NCBI RefSeq assembly: GCF_023653455.1
Contig: NZ_JAKEDR010000102.1
Span: 1-11,999 of the forward strand
Origin: Paraclostridium ghonii
GTDB taxonomy: Bacteria; Bacillota; Clostridia; Peptostreptococcales; Peptostreptococcaceae
DNA length: 11,999 nucleotides
Reading direction: 5' to 3'
Positions 6,320 to 11,611 of the stretch are shown piece after piece. The position numbers and the translations under genes are program-made. Each line of letters begins with the position of its first letter. Positions within the stretch are counted from its first letter, which is position 1. The notes beneath the pieces were generated by a model. That model was given only the letters and a program-made list of their open reading frames with translations, had not been told where the DNA came from and did not search any database.

Positions 6320-6396
6320 TGGAGTTTATAAAAGAAGTAGGCGTATATTACTTACTCTTACTTCTACTGATATCAATTAACAAAAGAAGAAGGTGA
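6319..6396 (+). CDS. Possible 25-aa membrane micropeptide
   Basis: The ATG overlaps the recT stop by one base. The encoded peptide MEFIKEVGVYYLLLLLLISI ends NKRRR: one hydrophobic helix followed by a positive cluster, the pattern of a single-pass membrane peptide. There is no separate Shine-Dalgarno sequence, so it would depend on reinitiation after recT. Its final codons carry the AGAAGGTGATG ribosome-binding stretch of the next gene. It may be only a coupling spacer. Confidence 0.4.
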   Translation: MEFIKEVGVYYLLLLLLISINKRRR

Positions 6397-6401
6397 TGTA
6401 G

Positions 6402-7289
6402 ATGACTAAAAAGTACTACTGGTTAAAGTTAAAAGAAGATTTTTTTGAAGAAGATGCAATAAGTTGGATTGAAGAACAAGAAAATGGAAAAGATTATTGC
6501 TTATTTTACTTAAAGCTATGTTTAAAATCACTTAAAACAAATGGTTTGCTAATAAGAAATGTAGGAAGTATGTTAGTTCCATATGACATAAAGACATTAG
6601 CTAGAGTGACTAATACTGAGCCAGATACAGTCAGAGTTGCTATGGAACTTTTTAAAAGAATTGGCCTAGTTCAAATATTAGAAAATGGAGAGATTTATAT
6701 AGCTCAACTTCAAAATATGGTTGGAAGTGAAACTTCAAAAGCTCAATTAATGAGAAATAAAAGACAAAAAGAGAAAAAAGTAATTGAAAGTGGTAACAAT
6801 GTTACTTCCATGTTACCAGGCAGTTACTTAAATGAGGAAAATTGTTACACAGAGATAGAGAAAGAGATAGAGAAAGAGATAGATATAGAACAACAACATA
6901 TAGAGAAGGTTGTTGCTGATAATGAAATAGAAAGAAGCTTAGTTATTCTTGAATTAAAAAAAGCTTATAACCATCTTTTAGATAAAGACATAAAAAAAAT
7001 AGCTGATACATTATCAGCTAAAAGGGAGGGTTACGATTTAGATTATCTCAAAGAAAAGATAGAGCTTTCTAAGAAACAATCTAATATTAGAAATCTAGTC
7101 GGATTTCTTATAAAAGCAATAAATGAAAATTTTTCTAATGAAAGTATAACCAGTTTTGATAAAAATAATTCAGATAAACCATTAAATCCTAAAGTTCATA
7201 ATTTTAGCGGAAGTGATGGTTATAGCAAGTACTCAGAAGAAGAACTTGAAAGAATTATATTAGAAAATCAAAAACATAAATTTCAATAG
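6402..7289 (+). CDS. Phage replisome organizer / replication initiator
   Basis: The N-terminal domain (residues about 3-125, starting KKYYWLKLKEDFFEEDAISW and containing YDIKTLARVTNTEPDTVRVA) matches the phage replisome-organizer N-terminal family, a winged-helix domain that binds the phage origin. A low-complexity linker follows (about 130-165, EIEKEIEKEIDIEQ), then a helical C-terminal region that probably contacts the host helicase or loader. The total of 295 aa is usual. AGAAGGTGATG precedes the ATG. The DNA of the linker contains phased GTTAC repeats and a 12-bp tandem repeat, so the gene may contain its own origin, as in lambda O. No helicase gene is seen in the window, so the phage probably recruits the host helicase. 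Confidence 0.85.
   Translation: MTKKYYWLKLKEDFFEEDAISWIEEQENGKDYCLFYLKLCLKSLKTNGLLIRNVGSMLVPYDIKTLARVTNTEPDTVRVAMELFKRIGLVQILENGEIYIAQLQNMVGSETSKAQLMRNKRQKEKKVIESGNNVTSMLPGSYLNEENCYTEIEKEIEKEIDIEQQHIEKVVADNEIERSLVILELKKAYNHLLDKDIKKIADTLSAKREGYDLDYLKEKIELSKKQSNIRNLVGFLIKAINENFSNESITSFDKNNSDKPLNPKVHNFSGSDGYSKYSEEELERIILENQKHKFQ
6792..6848. repeat. Phased GTTAC iterons, candidate replication origin
   Basis: GTTAC occurs at 6801, 6812, 6823 and 6844, spaced 11, 11 and 21 bp, with an inverted copy GGTAAC at 6792-6797. The spacing stays near whole helical turns, as in initiator-binding iterons. They lie in the linker-coding part of the initiator gene. Confidence 0.5.
6852..6887 (+). repeat. 12-bp direct repeat, three copies, in the initiator gene
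   Basis: GAGATAGAGAAA is repeated at 6852-6863 and 6864-6875, with a 10/12 copy at 6876-6887. It encodes the EIEK repeats of the linker. Immediately following the GTTAC iterons, it could be an AT-rich unwinding or binding part of an origin, or simply a slippage-expanded coiled linker. Confidence 0.6.
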
Positions 7290-7306
7290 GGAGGGTTAAT
7301 CCCTCC
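7290..7306 (+). other. Hairpin with SD-like and anti-SD-like arms between genes
   Basis: GGAGGG (7290-7295) pairs with CCCTCC (7301-7306) over a TTAAT loop. No T tract follows, so it is not a terminator. The CCCTCC arm could alternatively pair with the GGGGG of the next gene's ribosome binding site at 7316-7320. Confidence 0.45.
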
Positions 7307-7328
7307 TGGAAATAAGGGGGAATAAAAA

Positions 7329-7868
7329 ATGAAGTATGCTAACACATGTGATTTTGAATTAAGAGATAATTATATAGCTTTGTTAGCTTGTATATTAAAT
7401 CCAAAATTAAGTATAGGAAAAGCTATAAAATATATAACTTTGGAAGACGCAAAAGATAAACAGGGCGGGGAGTATAGACCACCAAGCAAACCAAGAAAGA
7501 AGCATGAATATAGAGCCAAAGTAATAGATGAACTTGAAAATAAAGAATATGAGTTTGATAACTTAGGAGATTGCTGCGAGTTTTTAAATATGAGAAGAGC
7601 AGACATAACCACTTATATAAAACGTAATAGAAGATTTAAGAAGAGATATAGAATAATAGGTTTAGATCCTATAAGAAGTGTTATTAGTAAACCTCTAATA
7701 GTTGAAGATACTTTAAATAATAAAACTATGGAGTTTGAAAGTGTAAATAAGGCATGTAAATATTTAGAAACTACTAGAGACGTTATCAATAAAGTTATAG
7801 CAACTAATAGATTGTTTAGAAAAAGATACAAAATTAAATATAAAGAGGGGAATGAGAGTAATGATTAA
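7329..7868 (+). CDS. Phage protein with two NUMOD1-like DNA-binding repeats
   Basis: This 179-aa basic protein contains two related segments: KVIDELENKEYEFDNLGDCC followed by EFLNMRRADITTYIKRNRRF, and PLIVEDTLNNKTMEFESVNK followed by ACKYLETTRDVINKVIATNR. Each ends with a basic (F)(K/R)KRY(R/K)I pattern. Such units resemble the NUMOD1-type helix-turn-helix modules found on homing endonucleases and phage regulators. No HNH or GIY-YIG nuclease domain is visible, so it looks like a DNA-binding protein only, possibly a relic of a homing endonuclease. AAGGGGG precedes the ATG. Placed after the replication initiator in the early operon. Confidence 0.75.
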   Translation: MKYANTCDFELRDNYIALLACILNPKLSIGKAIKYITLEDAKDKQGGEYRPPSKPRKKHEYRAKVIDELENKEYEFDNLGDCCEFLNMRRADITTYIKRNRRFKKRYRIIGLDPIRSVISKPLIVEDTLNNKTMEFESVNKACKYLETTRDVINKVIATNRLFRKRYKIKYKEGNESND

Positions 7869-7914
7869 AGTTATAGATTTAAATTATATAAAAAAGAGCA
7901 GAAAAGCTTTTTAG
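7861..7914 (+). CDS. Short 17-aa frame, probably the displaced N-terminus of the dUTPase-like protein
   Basis: ATG at 7861, 10 nt after AGAGGGG, reads MIKVIDLNYIKKSRKAF and stops at TAG 7912-7914. DLNY-type beginnings are common in dimeric dUTPases. The TAG is preceded by five T (7908-7912). A shift of one base backward here continues in LEYLKNVEGINYQ, the frame of the dUTPase-like gene. It is therefore either the true start of that gene split by a frameshift, or a short leader. Confidence 0.45.
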   Translation: MIKVIDLNYIKKSRKAF

Positions 7915-7919
7915 AGTAT

Positions 7920-8369
7920 TTGAAAAACGTTGAAGGTATAAATTATCAAGAAGATAAATTTCAAGTTCCTATGTGGCTTACATTAGCTTTACTAAGTGAG
8001 TTAGCAGAGGTGTTGAATGAAACTAAAATACATAAATGGTGGGACAGGCTTCCAGTTAATCGAGAAAAGTTAAAAGAAGAATTATTAGATTTATTAAGTC
8101 ATATAGGAAACTTAGCTAATGAGTTAGATGTTGATTTAATAGTTACAGTTGATGAAGTTCAAACAACTAGTTTAGAAAGACAATTTATATATTTAGCTTA
8201 TAAAATAACAACATTGCCCTGGAAAAAGATGTTTGGAAAACATAAGCTAGATACTTTAATAGCTAAATATGTAGAGCTTGTATATTCATTAGGATTTGAT
8301 ATGGACCAAATAAAAGAAGCCTATTTTACGAAAATGGAAGAGAATTATCTAAATCCTAAGTTTAGCTAA
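7920..8369 (+). CDS. Dimeric dUTPase-like / MazG-type NTP pyrophosphatase
   Basis: All-alpha NTP pyrophosphatase of the dUTPase_2 group, expected to hydrolyse dUTP or related nucleotides and keep uracil out of phage DNA. The metal-binding signature is complete: E27-LA-E30 in LLSELAEVLNE and E54-LL-D57 in KEELLDLLSH, with KWW between them as in the family. From TTG 7920 the product is 149 aa, but this TTG has no Shine-Dalgarno sequence and the first helix would be cut short. The same frame is open back to 7869 without an ATG or GTG. The better start, ATG 7861, is in another frame and joins this one only by a -1 shift at the T run 7908-7912. The 5' end is thus unresolved: programmed frameshift, mutation, or sequencing error. 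Confidence 0.8.
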   Translation: MKNVEGINYQEDKFQVPMWLTLALLSELAEVLNETKIHKWWDRLPVNREKLKEELLDLLSHIGNLANELDVDLIVTVDEVQTTSLERQFIYLAYKITTLPWKKMFGKHKLDTLIAKYVELVYSLGFDMDQIKEAYFTKMEENYLNPKFS

Positions 8370-8383
8370 GAGGGGGAACGATT

Positions 8384-8530
8384 ATGAATAGGGATGAATT
8401 TATAAAATTTAGAGCTACAAGAGAAGAAGTAGAATGTTTAAAAGATTTGGCAGAAATGTACCAAATGAATATATCTGATTTTATAAGAATGTTAGTGGTT
8501 GATAAATTAGAAGAAGAAGGGTACAGATAG
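8384..8530 (+). CDS. Ribbon-helix-helix (CopG/Arc-like) small protein, 48 aa
   Basis: AGAGGGGG precedes the ATG. The product MNRDEFIKFRATREEVECLK followed by DLAEMYQMNISDFIRMLVVD has the pattern of a ribbon-helix-helix DNA-binding fold: a short beta strand (FIKFRAT), a first helix (REEVECLKDLAEMYQ), the turn residue stretch MNIS, and a second helix (DFIRMLVVDKLEEEG). Such proteins bind DNA as dimers and regulate transcription or act in relaxosomes. No nuclease or toxin gene is adjacent, so a phage transcription regulator is the more likely role. Spacing to both neighbours is short, consistent with the same operon. Confidence 0.7.
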   Translation: MNRDEFIKFRATREEVECLKDLAEMYQMNISDFIRMLVVDKLEEEGYR

Positions 8531-8540
8531 GGGGATCATT

Positions 8541-8711
8541 ATGGAAACATTAAGACAAGCTTTAGAGGAGTTATATGCAGAGTTTGGACATACTACTGTA
8601 ACGGTTAAACTAAGCCAGATATTAGATAGATATGTAGTAGAACAACAAAGAGAGGAGCTGGTTAAATGCAAATCAAACAAGAAGTCAAAAGAGCTAGTTG
8701 CTCACTTGTAG
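8541..8711 (+). CDS. Spo0E-like aspartyl-phosphate phosphatase, 56 aa
   Basis: AGGGGG precedes the ATG. The sequence TLRQALEELYAEFGHTTVTV followed by KLSQILDRYVVEQQ fits the Spo0E family: two short helices, the second with the signature S-Q-x-L-D-x-(hydrophobic)2. Spo0E proteins dephosphorylate Spo0A~P and delay sporulation. The SQILD motif is intact at residues 25-29 (D29 being the key aspartate). A phage copy could keep the host vegetative or tune lysogeny to sporulation, although many phage members are untested. The 3' end overlaps the next gene by 46 bp, and the ribosome binding site of that gene lies inside this one. Confidence 0.65.
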   Translation: METLRQALEELYAEFGHTTVTVKLSQILDRYVVEQQREELVKCKSNKKSKELVAHL

Positions 8712-8929
8712 TTACATTAAATGATCTTATAGATTTATCATTTATAAATACTCATAACAGAGTTTTAGAAAAGTTTATAACTGATAATTACAACGTCATT
8801 ATAACTAAACATGAAGAGAAATTTAATAAAAGATATAGGAATTTCAATACGTTTGAAAGAGAAGAAGTTTACAAAGAAGGTAAGGCTTACGGAGATTATA
8901 TTATAAATAGATTTTATATTGAAAATTAA
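8666..8929 (+). CDS. Hypothetical phage protein, 87 aa
   Basis: AGAGGAG at 8651-8657 precedes the ATG, and the gene overlaps the end of the Spo0E-like gene in another frame. The product starts MQIKQEVKRASCSLVVTLND and contains a charged aromatic-rich C-terminal half (KRYRNFNTFEREEVYKEGKA). I recognise no family or catalytic motif. No signal peptide or membrane segment is visible. It belongs to the run of small early genes downstream of the replication module. Confidence 0.75.
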   Translation: MQIKQEVKRASCSLVVTLNDLIDLSFINTHNRVLEKFITDNYNVIITKHEEKFNKRYRNFNTFEREEVYKEGKAYGDYIINRFYIEN

Positions 8930-8950
8930 ATAAACTAGGGGGAACTAAAG

Positions 8951-9415
8951 ATGAAAATAAAATTACCACTTGTTTTAAGAAGTACTTATGAAAGATTAGT
9001 TAAGGATGTAATAGTTGCAGAATGTACAAAAGATACAGCAGAAAGTAAAGTTAGAAAACTTAAAAGTGAGTTACAAATGACTAAAGATAATGCATATATA
9101 AAAGAGCATAAGCAAAACAAAGAGATTGAGAAGTTAAAACTAGAACTAGAGAAAAAATACAAGCAACTACAAGGTATGGAATGGTGCATACAGGAAAGGG
9201 ATAAGGAATTAGTTAAGATAAAAGCATTTAACATGGAGCTGTATAAGAAAGTTGAGTTATCTAGTGAAATGTATAGACAGTTTAAAGATAAAGTTGATAA
9301 GGCTTGTGAAATAGAGCTTGTAACTAGAACTATAACACCTGCTGATATTAAGAAGTTTATGAAAGTAGAAGATATAATTCAGCTATATACTCTTATAGGA
9401 ATTGCAGGTAAATAG
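8951..9415 (+). CDS. Hypothetical coiled-coil protein, 154 aa
   Basis: A strong AGGGGG ribosome binding site precedes the ATG. Residues about 20-110 form a long, highly charged helix with heptad-like spacing (ESKVRKLKSELQMTKDNAYI, then EIEKLKLELEKKYKQLQGME). The C-terminus is a shorter mixed segment (TITPADIKKFMKVEDIIQLY). No recognised domain. It ends 2 bp before the zinc-ribbon gene, which has no strong ribosome binding site of its own, so the two are probably translated together. Confidence 0.75.
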   Translation: MKIKLPLVLRSTYERLVKDVIVAECTKDTAESKVRKLKSELQMTKDNAYIKEHKQNKEIEKLKLELEKKYKQLQGMEWCIQERDKELVKIKAFNMELYKKVELSSEMYRQFKDKVDKACEIELVTRTITPADIKKFMKVEDIIQLYTLIGIAGK

Positions 9416-9417
9416 GT

Positions 9418-9546
9418 ATGGCTCATATAGTACAGTTAGTAACTAAGAGAACTTGTCATCACTGTTCGGGAAAATTTATAGTGATAGATGTTAGAGGAAC
9501 TGAGTATTATCAATGTGCTAAATGTGGATGCATGACTAAGAAATAG
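9418..9546 (+). CDS. Small zinc-ribbon protein, 42 aa
   Basis: The product carries two CxxC knuckles, C13-HH-C16 and C33-AK-C36, with a third cysteine at 38, and a beta-rich middle (GKFIVIDVRGTEYYQ). This is a minimal rubredoxin-like zinc ribbon that would bind one zinc ion and nucleic acid or protein. The function is unknown, but such short zinc ribbons are common in phage early operons. Its ATG lies 2 bp after the preceding stop and has only a weak AGG upstream, suggesting coupled translation. A 20-bp perfect inverted repeat follows 9 bp downstream and probably ends this part of the operon. Confidence 0.75.
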   Translation: MAHIVQLVTKRTCHHCSGKFIVIDVRGTEYYQCAKCGCMTKK

Positions 9547-9554
9547 ATTTAGGG

Positions 9555-9604
9555 CAGATATCACTATCAATATAGATTTAGGAATATATTGATAGTGATA
9601 TCTG
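9555..9604. terminator. Perfect 20-bp inverted repeat between convergent genes (candidate bidirectional terminator)
   Basis: Positions 9555-9574 and 9585-9604 are exact inverted copies (CAGATATCAC ... GTGATATCTG) around a 10-base loop. It separates the rightward zinc-ribbon gene from the leftward membrane-protein gene, the place for a shared terminator. Neither side has a clear T tract, so it may instead halt or stabilise mRNA by stem strength, or be a protein or recombination site. An 11-bp motif, ATAGATTTAGG, occurs just before it (9543) and again partly within its loop (9572). Confidence 0.55.
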
Positions 9605-9614
9605 AATAAAGTGA

Positions 9615-10193
9615 TTATTTAATTTTCATTAAAGCTAAAAGGATAGGAATAGATGAGAATACGAAGAGTTGCTGGTAAGTTGCTATTTCTGACTTAGCAA
9701 GATTAATTAAATTGGGATCATTTCCAATTTCAGATAAAATTAAAGGTGGTAAAGGAAATAAAATCACTATGCCGGTTAAAAAGTAAGAAACTCCAATAGA
9801 TAAAATAAGGAATCTTTTATTACTTAATAAGTCCTTGTAAGATAAATGATTACAAGTGAATATACTTAATTTGGTTATCTTTAATTTGTTTTTGATAAAA
9901 TGATCTAATAAAAATACAGAGTAAGTTATAGTAACAAATATGAAATTAATTACTATAAAGAATATTAAATGGTATAAGAGTAACACCCATAATTGTGTCA
10001 GATTAACCAAAGAAGGGAAACTTAAAATTAATGATAGTAAAAAGGGAAGTAGACAAATGAATAAGCAAAAAGATATGAATACAAATTCTAAAAAGCTGTT
10101 AAACCCCTTATTAGAAAGGAAAATCCTATCAATGAAAATAGATACAAAAATTAATGATCCTAAGAACGTTAAACATAAAAATAAGTAATACAT
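9615..10193 (-). CDS. Multi-pass membrane protein, probable lysogenic-conversion or exclusion gene
   Basis: This 192-aa hydrophobic protein is encoded against the direction of the early operon. About five membrane segments are visible: residues 1-20 (MYYLFLCLTFLGSLIFVSIF), 36-58, 71-97, about 128-152 (SIGVSYFLTGIVILFPLPPL) and 172-190. I recognise no family. The start ATG 10193 has GGAGG 5 nt upstream; an in-frame TTG 12 bp earlier lies on the Shine-Dalgarno sequence itself and is rejected. Opposite orientation, its own putative -10 (TATAAT, minus strand, 10227-10222) and a hairpin behind it are the marks of a moron gene expressed in the lysogen. Membrane morons often act in superinfection exclusion, which is inference here. 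Confidence 0.75.
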   Translation of the reverse strand: MYYLFLCLTFLGSLIFVSIFIDRIFLSNKGFNSFLEFVFISFCLFICLLPFLLSLILSFPSLVNLTQLWVLLLYHLIFFIVINFIFVTITYSVFLLDHFIKNKLKITKLSIFTCNHLSYKDLLSNKRFLILSIGVSYFLTGIVILFPLPPLILSEIGNDPNLINLAKSEIATYQQLFVFSSIPILLALMKIK

Positions 10194-10201
10194 AAATACC
10201 T

Positions 10202-10227
10202 CCAAATGTTTATTTGGTAAAATTATA
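10202..10227 (-). promoter_or_regulatory. Promoter and palindrome of the leftward membrane-protein gene
   Basis: On the minus strand TATAAT is at 10227-10222; the -35 (TTTTAT) is weak. CCAAAT-AAAC-ATTTGG (10217-10202) is a 6-bp dyad at the expected transcription start. Its 3' arm shares GG with the GGAGG ribosome binding site. It could be an operator or an mRNA hairpin that partly hides the ribosome binding site. Confidence 0.4.
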
Positions 10228-10299
10228 CTATTTTTTATAGAAAAATAAAAATCACTAAAAAATCCAAATATTTCTAAAAATTAAAATTAGGAGATTGAT

Positions 10300-10743
10300 A
10301 TGAAAGTTAATTTTACGATAGATGGAGAAGTAAAGGGAAAAGAACGCCCTAAATTTTCAACTAAAAATGGTAGAGCATTTACACCAGAGCAAACTAAGCA
10401 TTATGAAAACTGGATAAAGCTATTATATAGAACTACAGTTAAGCATTATTTTGAAGGTAATGTAAAGATGTCTATAGTTTGTTATTACGGAATTACTAAA
10501 AAAGATGTGAATGCTATAGCTAAAAATAATATAAAAACTAAAGAGTTTAAAGAAGCTAGAGCAAAGTTAGATGGAATTATAAGACCAACTAAGAAACCAG
10601 ATTTAGATAATGTTATAAAAGCTATAGCAGACAGTTTAAATGGAATAGCTTACAAAGATGATGCACAGATTGTAGAGGTGGTTTCTAAGAAGTTCTACAG
10701 TGATAAACCTTGTGTTGAAGTAATGATAGAAGATTTAGTTTAA
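10300..10743 (+). CDS. rusA: RusA-family Holliday junction resolvase
   Basis: This 147-aa endonuclease cuts four-way DNA junctions arising in phage recombination and replication, and may debranch DNA before packaging. It shows the family pattern: an N-terminal strand with GEVKGKERPKFSTKNGRAFT (residues 9-28), then RPTKKPDLDN with catalytic D101 and D103, and NGIAYKDDAQIVEV with D120/D121. Length is close to the usual RusA size. AGGAG lies upstream of the ATG. It resumes the early operon after the leftward membrane gene, so it needs either readthrough past that gene or a promoter in the AT-rich gap 10206-10299, where I see no convincing -35. Confidence 0.92.
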   Translation: MKVNFTIDGEVKGKERPKFSTKNGRAFTPEQTKHYENWIKLLYRTTVKHYFEGNVKMSIVCYYGITKKDVNAIAKNNIKTKEFKEARAKLDGIIRPTKKPDLDNVIKAIADSLNGIAYKDDAQIVEVVSKKFYSDKPCVEVMIEDLV

Positions 10744-10761
10744 TTAGAGGGGGAGCTATTT

Positions 10762-11253
10762 ATGGAAAATATAGAAAAAGAAGATTTATTTTCAAAAGTT
10801 GAGGGAATGTTTTATAACTATGAACAGTTAAAAAAAGAAATTACATATGTAGATGAAGAGATAGAGTTTATAAAGCAAGATTATGCAGGTTGTGGAGCTA
10901 TAGAGTATTCAGAAAGAGTACAAACAAGTACTAATATAAACTCAGCGGTAGAAAGGGAGTTAATACAAAAACAAAAGCAAATAGAATACTTAAAAAAAGA
11001 AAAACTTAAAAAAGAAATGAGCTTAAGAAGAATTGAAAGAGCAAAATCTAATTTTAATATGGAAGAAGAGCAAATGTTTAAGATTAGATATTTATTAAAG
11101 ATTAAAGACTGGAAAGTTTATGCAGATAAAATGAATGTAGGCAAAGATACTTATTATTCAATAAGAGATAATATGATATATAAATCTATGTCTACAATGT
11201 ATCCTTTTTATAACTTTAAGAATACAGCAATGGAAAATATTATAAATTTCTAA
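10762..11253 (+). CDS. Putative phage late-gene transcription regulator (ArpU/sigma-like)
   Basis: This 163-aa protein is the last gene of the early block. Its N-terminal two thirds are charged and helical (VDEEIEFIKQDYAGCGAIEY, then ERELIQKQKQIEYLKKEKLK). The C-terminal part, residues about 100-145, looks like a sigma-region-4-type helix-turn-helix (MFKIRYLLKIKDWKVYADKM, then NVGKDTYYSIRDNM). Proteins of this size and layout at the early-late boundary in Firmicutes phages are ArpU- or RinA-like activators of packaging and lysis genes. Position just after RusA and just before a large structured leader supports that. AGAGGGGGAG precedes the ATG. Family assignment is by pattern and context. Confidence 0.65.
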   Translation: MENIEKEDLFSKVEGMFYNYEQLKKEITYVDEEIEFIKQDYAGCGAIEYSERVQTSTNINSAVERELIQKQKQIEYLKKEKLKKEMSLRRIERAKSNFNMEEEQMFKIRYLLKIKDWKVYADKMNVGKDTYYSIRDNMIYKSMSTMYPFYNFKNTAMENIINF

Positions 11254-11277
11254 AAAGGCAGAAAAGTATCAGAAAAA

Positions 11278-11379
11278 CTTCGGAATAAGTACCGAAGCAC
11301 AAGGGGTTGAAAGGTGATATTATATTATCATAGAGAACTTAGGACAACCTAAATTCTCACTCCCTAAAAACCCCTTTTT
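11278..11379 (+). ncRNA. Structured RNA module A: hairpin plus three-way-junction terminator
   Basis: CTTCGG (11278-11283) pairs with CCGAAG (11292-11297). Next, AAGGGGTT (11301-11308) pairs with AACCCCTT (11369-11376), enclosing two hairpins: TGATA/TATCA (11315-11319 with 11326-11330), and a 10-bp stem with one mismatch (GAGAA 11333-11337, TTAGG 11339-11343, CCTAA 11348-11352, TTCTC 11354-11358) with an ACAA loop. The closing stem runs into TTTTT, so the fold behaves as a terminator on the plus strand. It probably ends the early operon and is far more elaborate than a simple hairpin. Confidence 0.6.
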
Positions 11380-11381
11380 AT

Positions 11382-11570
11382 AAAAAATAGCCAGGTTTAC
11401 CCACCTGGCAGCGTGCAAGTAAGAGTATTAGTTGGTGCAACTCCAACAACTTGCTAAAATTGGACTACGAAAAGAGAAACTCTGTAGAGGTATGGAGTAT
11501 AAACTAAAAAACTTTTACGTACACTCGTTTATAACTACTGAAAAGTCAGGAACTTACACCTGGCTTTTTT
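11382..11570 (+). ncRNA. Structured RNA module B: about 180-nt folded RNA with two alternative closing helices
   Basis: Helices visible in order: GCCAGGT (11390-11396) with ACCTGGC (11403-11409); GCAAGT/ACTTGC (11415-11420 with 11449-11454), enclosing GTTGG/CCAAC (11431-11435 with 11443-11447); CTAC-AGAG/CTCT-GTAG (11465-11476 with 11480-11487, GAAA bulge); and AGT-ATAAAC/GTTTAT-A-ACT (11496-11504 with 11527-11536, one bulged A). A second ACCTGGC at 11558-11564 can also pair with GCCAGGT at 11390, closing the whole domain. No ORF fits. No known riboswitch class, tRNA, or intron core was recognised. Candidates are a late-operon leader, an antitermination element, a packaging RNA or a small regulatory RNA. 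Confidence 0.6.
11541..11570 (+). terminator. Intrinsic terminator at the end of RNA module B
   Basis: AAAAGTCAGG (11541-11550) pairs with CCTGGCTTTT (11559-11568), with one G-U pair and an 8-nt loop, and the T run extends to 11570. Its 3' arm is the second ACCTGGC, which can pair elsewhere. ACTTTT (11511-11516) is complementary to its 5' edge. Formation may therefore be conditional. Confidence 0.75.
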
Positions 11571-11611
11571 ATTGTGTATAAAATTCTAATTAGGAAAAAA
11601 ATGGAAAATTG

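Noticed and set aside
6852..6887. CRISPR-like repeat array
   Set aside because: The 12-bp units are directly abutted without spacers and encode in-frame EIEK repeats. It is a tandem coding repeat.
7329..7868. Homing endonuclease
   Set aside because: Two NUMOD1-like repeats are visible, but no HNH, GIY-YIG or LAGLIDADG catalytic motif accompanies them.
8384..8711. Toxin-antitoxin pair formed by the ribbon-helix-helix protein and its neighbour
   Set aside because: The neighbour carries a Spo0E signature rather than any toxin fold I recognise, and both lie in a long operon of small phage genes.
9940..10188. Rightward open frame of 82 codons rich in K and N
   Set aside because: It lies wholly antisense to the membrane-protein gene, is low complexity, has no ribosome binding site, and its opposite strand gives clear membrane segments.
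11411..11460. tRNA-like element (GTTGGTGCAACTCCAAC resembles an arm and loop)
   Set aside because: There is no acceptor stem, anticodon arm or TTC-type T-loop in the right order. The helices nest in a different architecture.
11382..11570. Intron or mobile ribozyme in the structured RNA region
   Set aside because: I see no group I P7-like core or group II domain V sequence, no interrupted gene around it and no intron-encoded protein.
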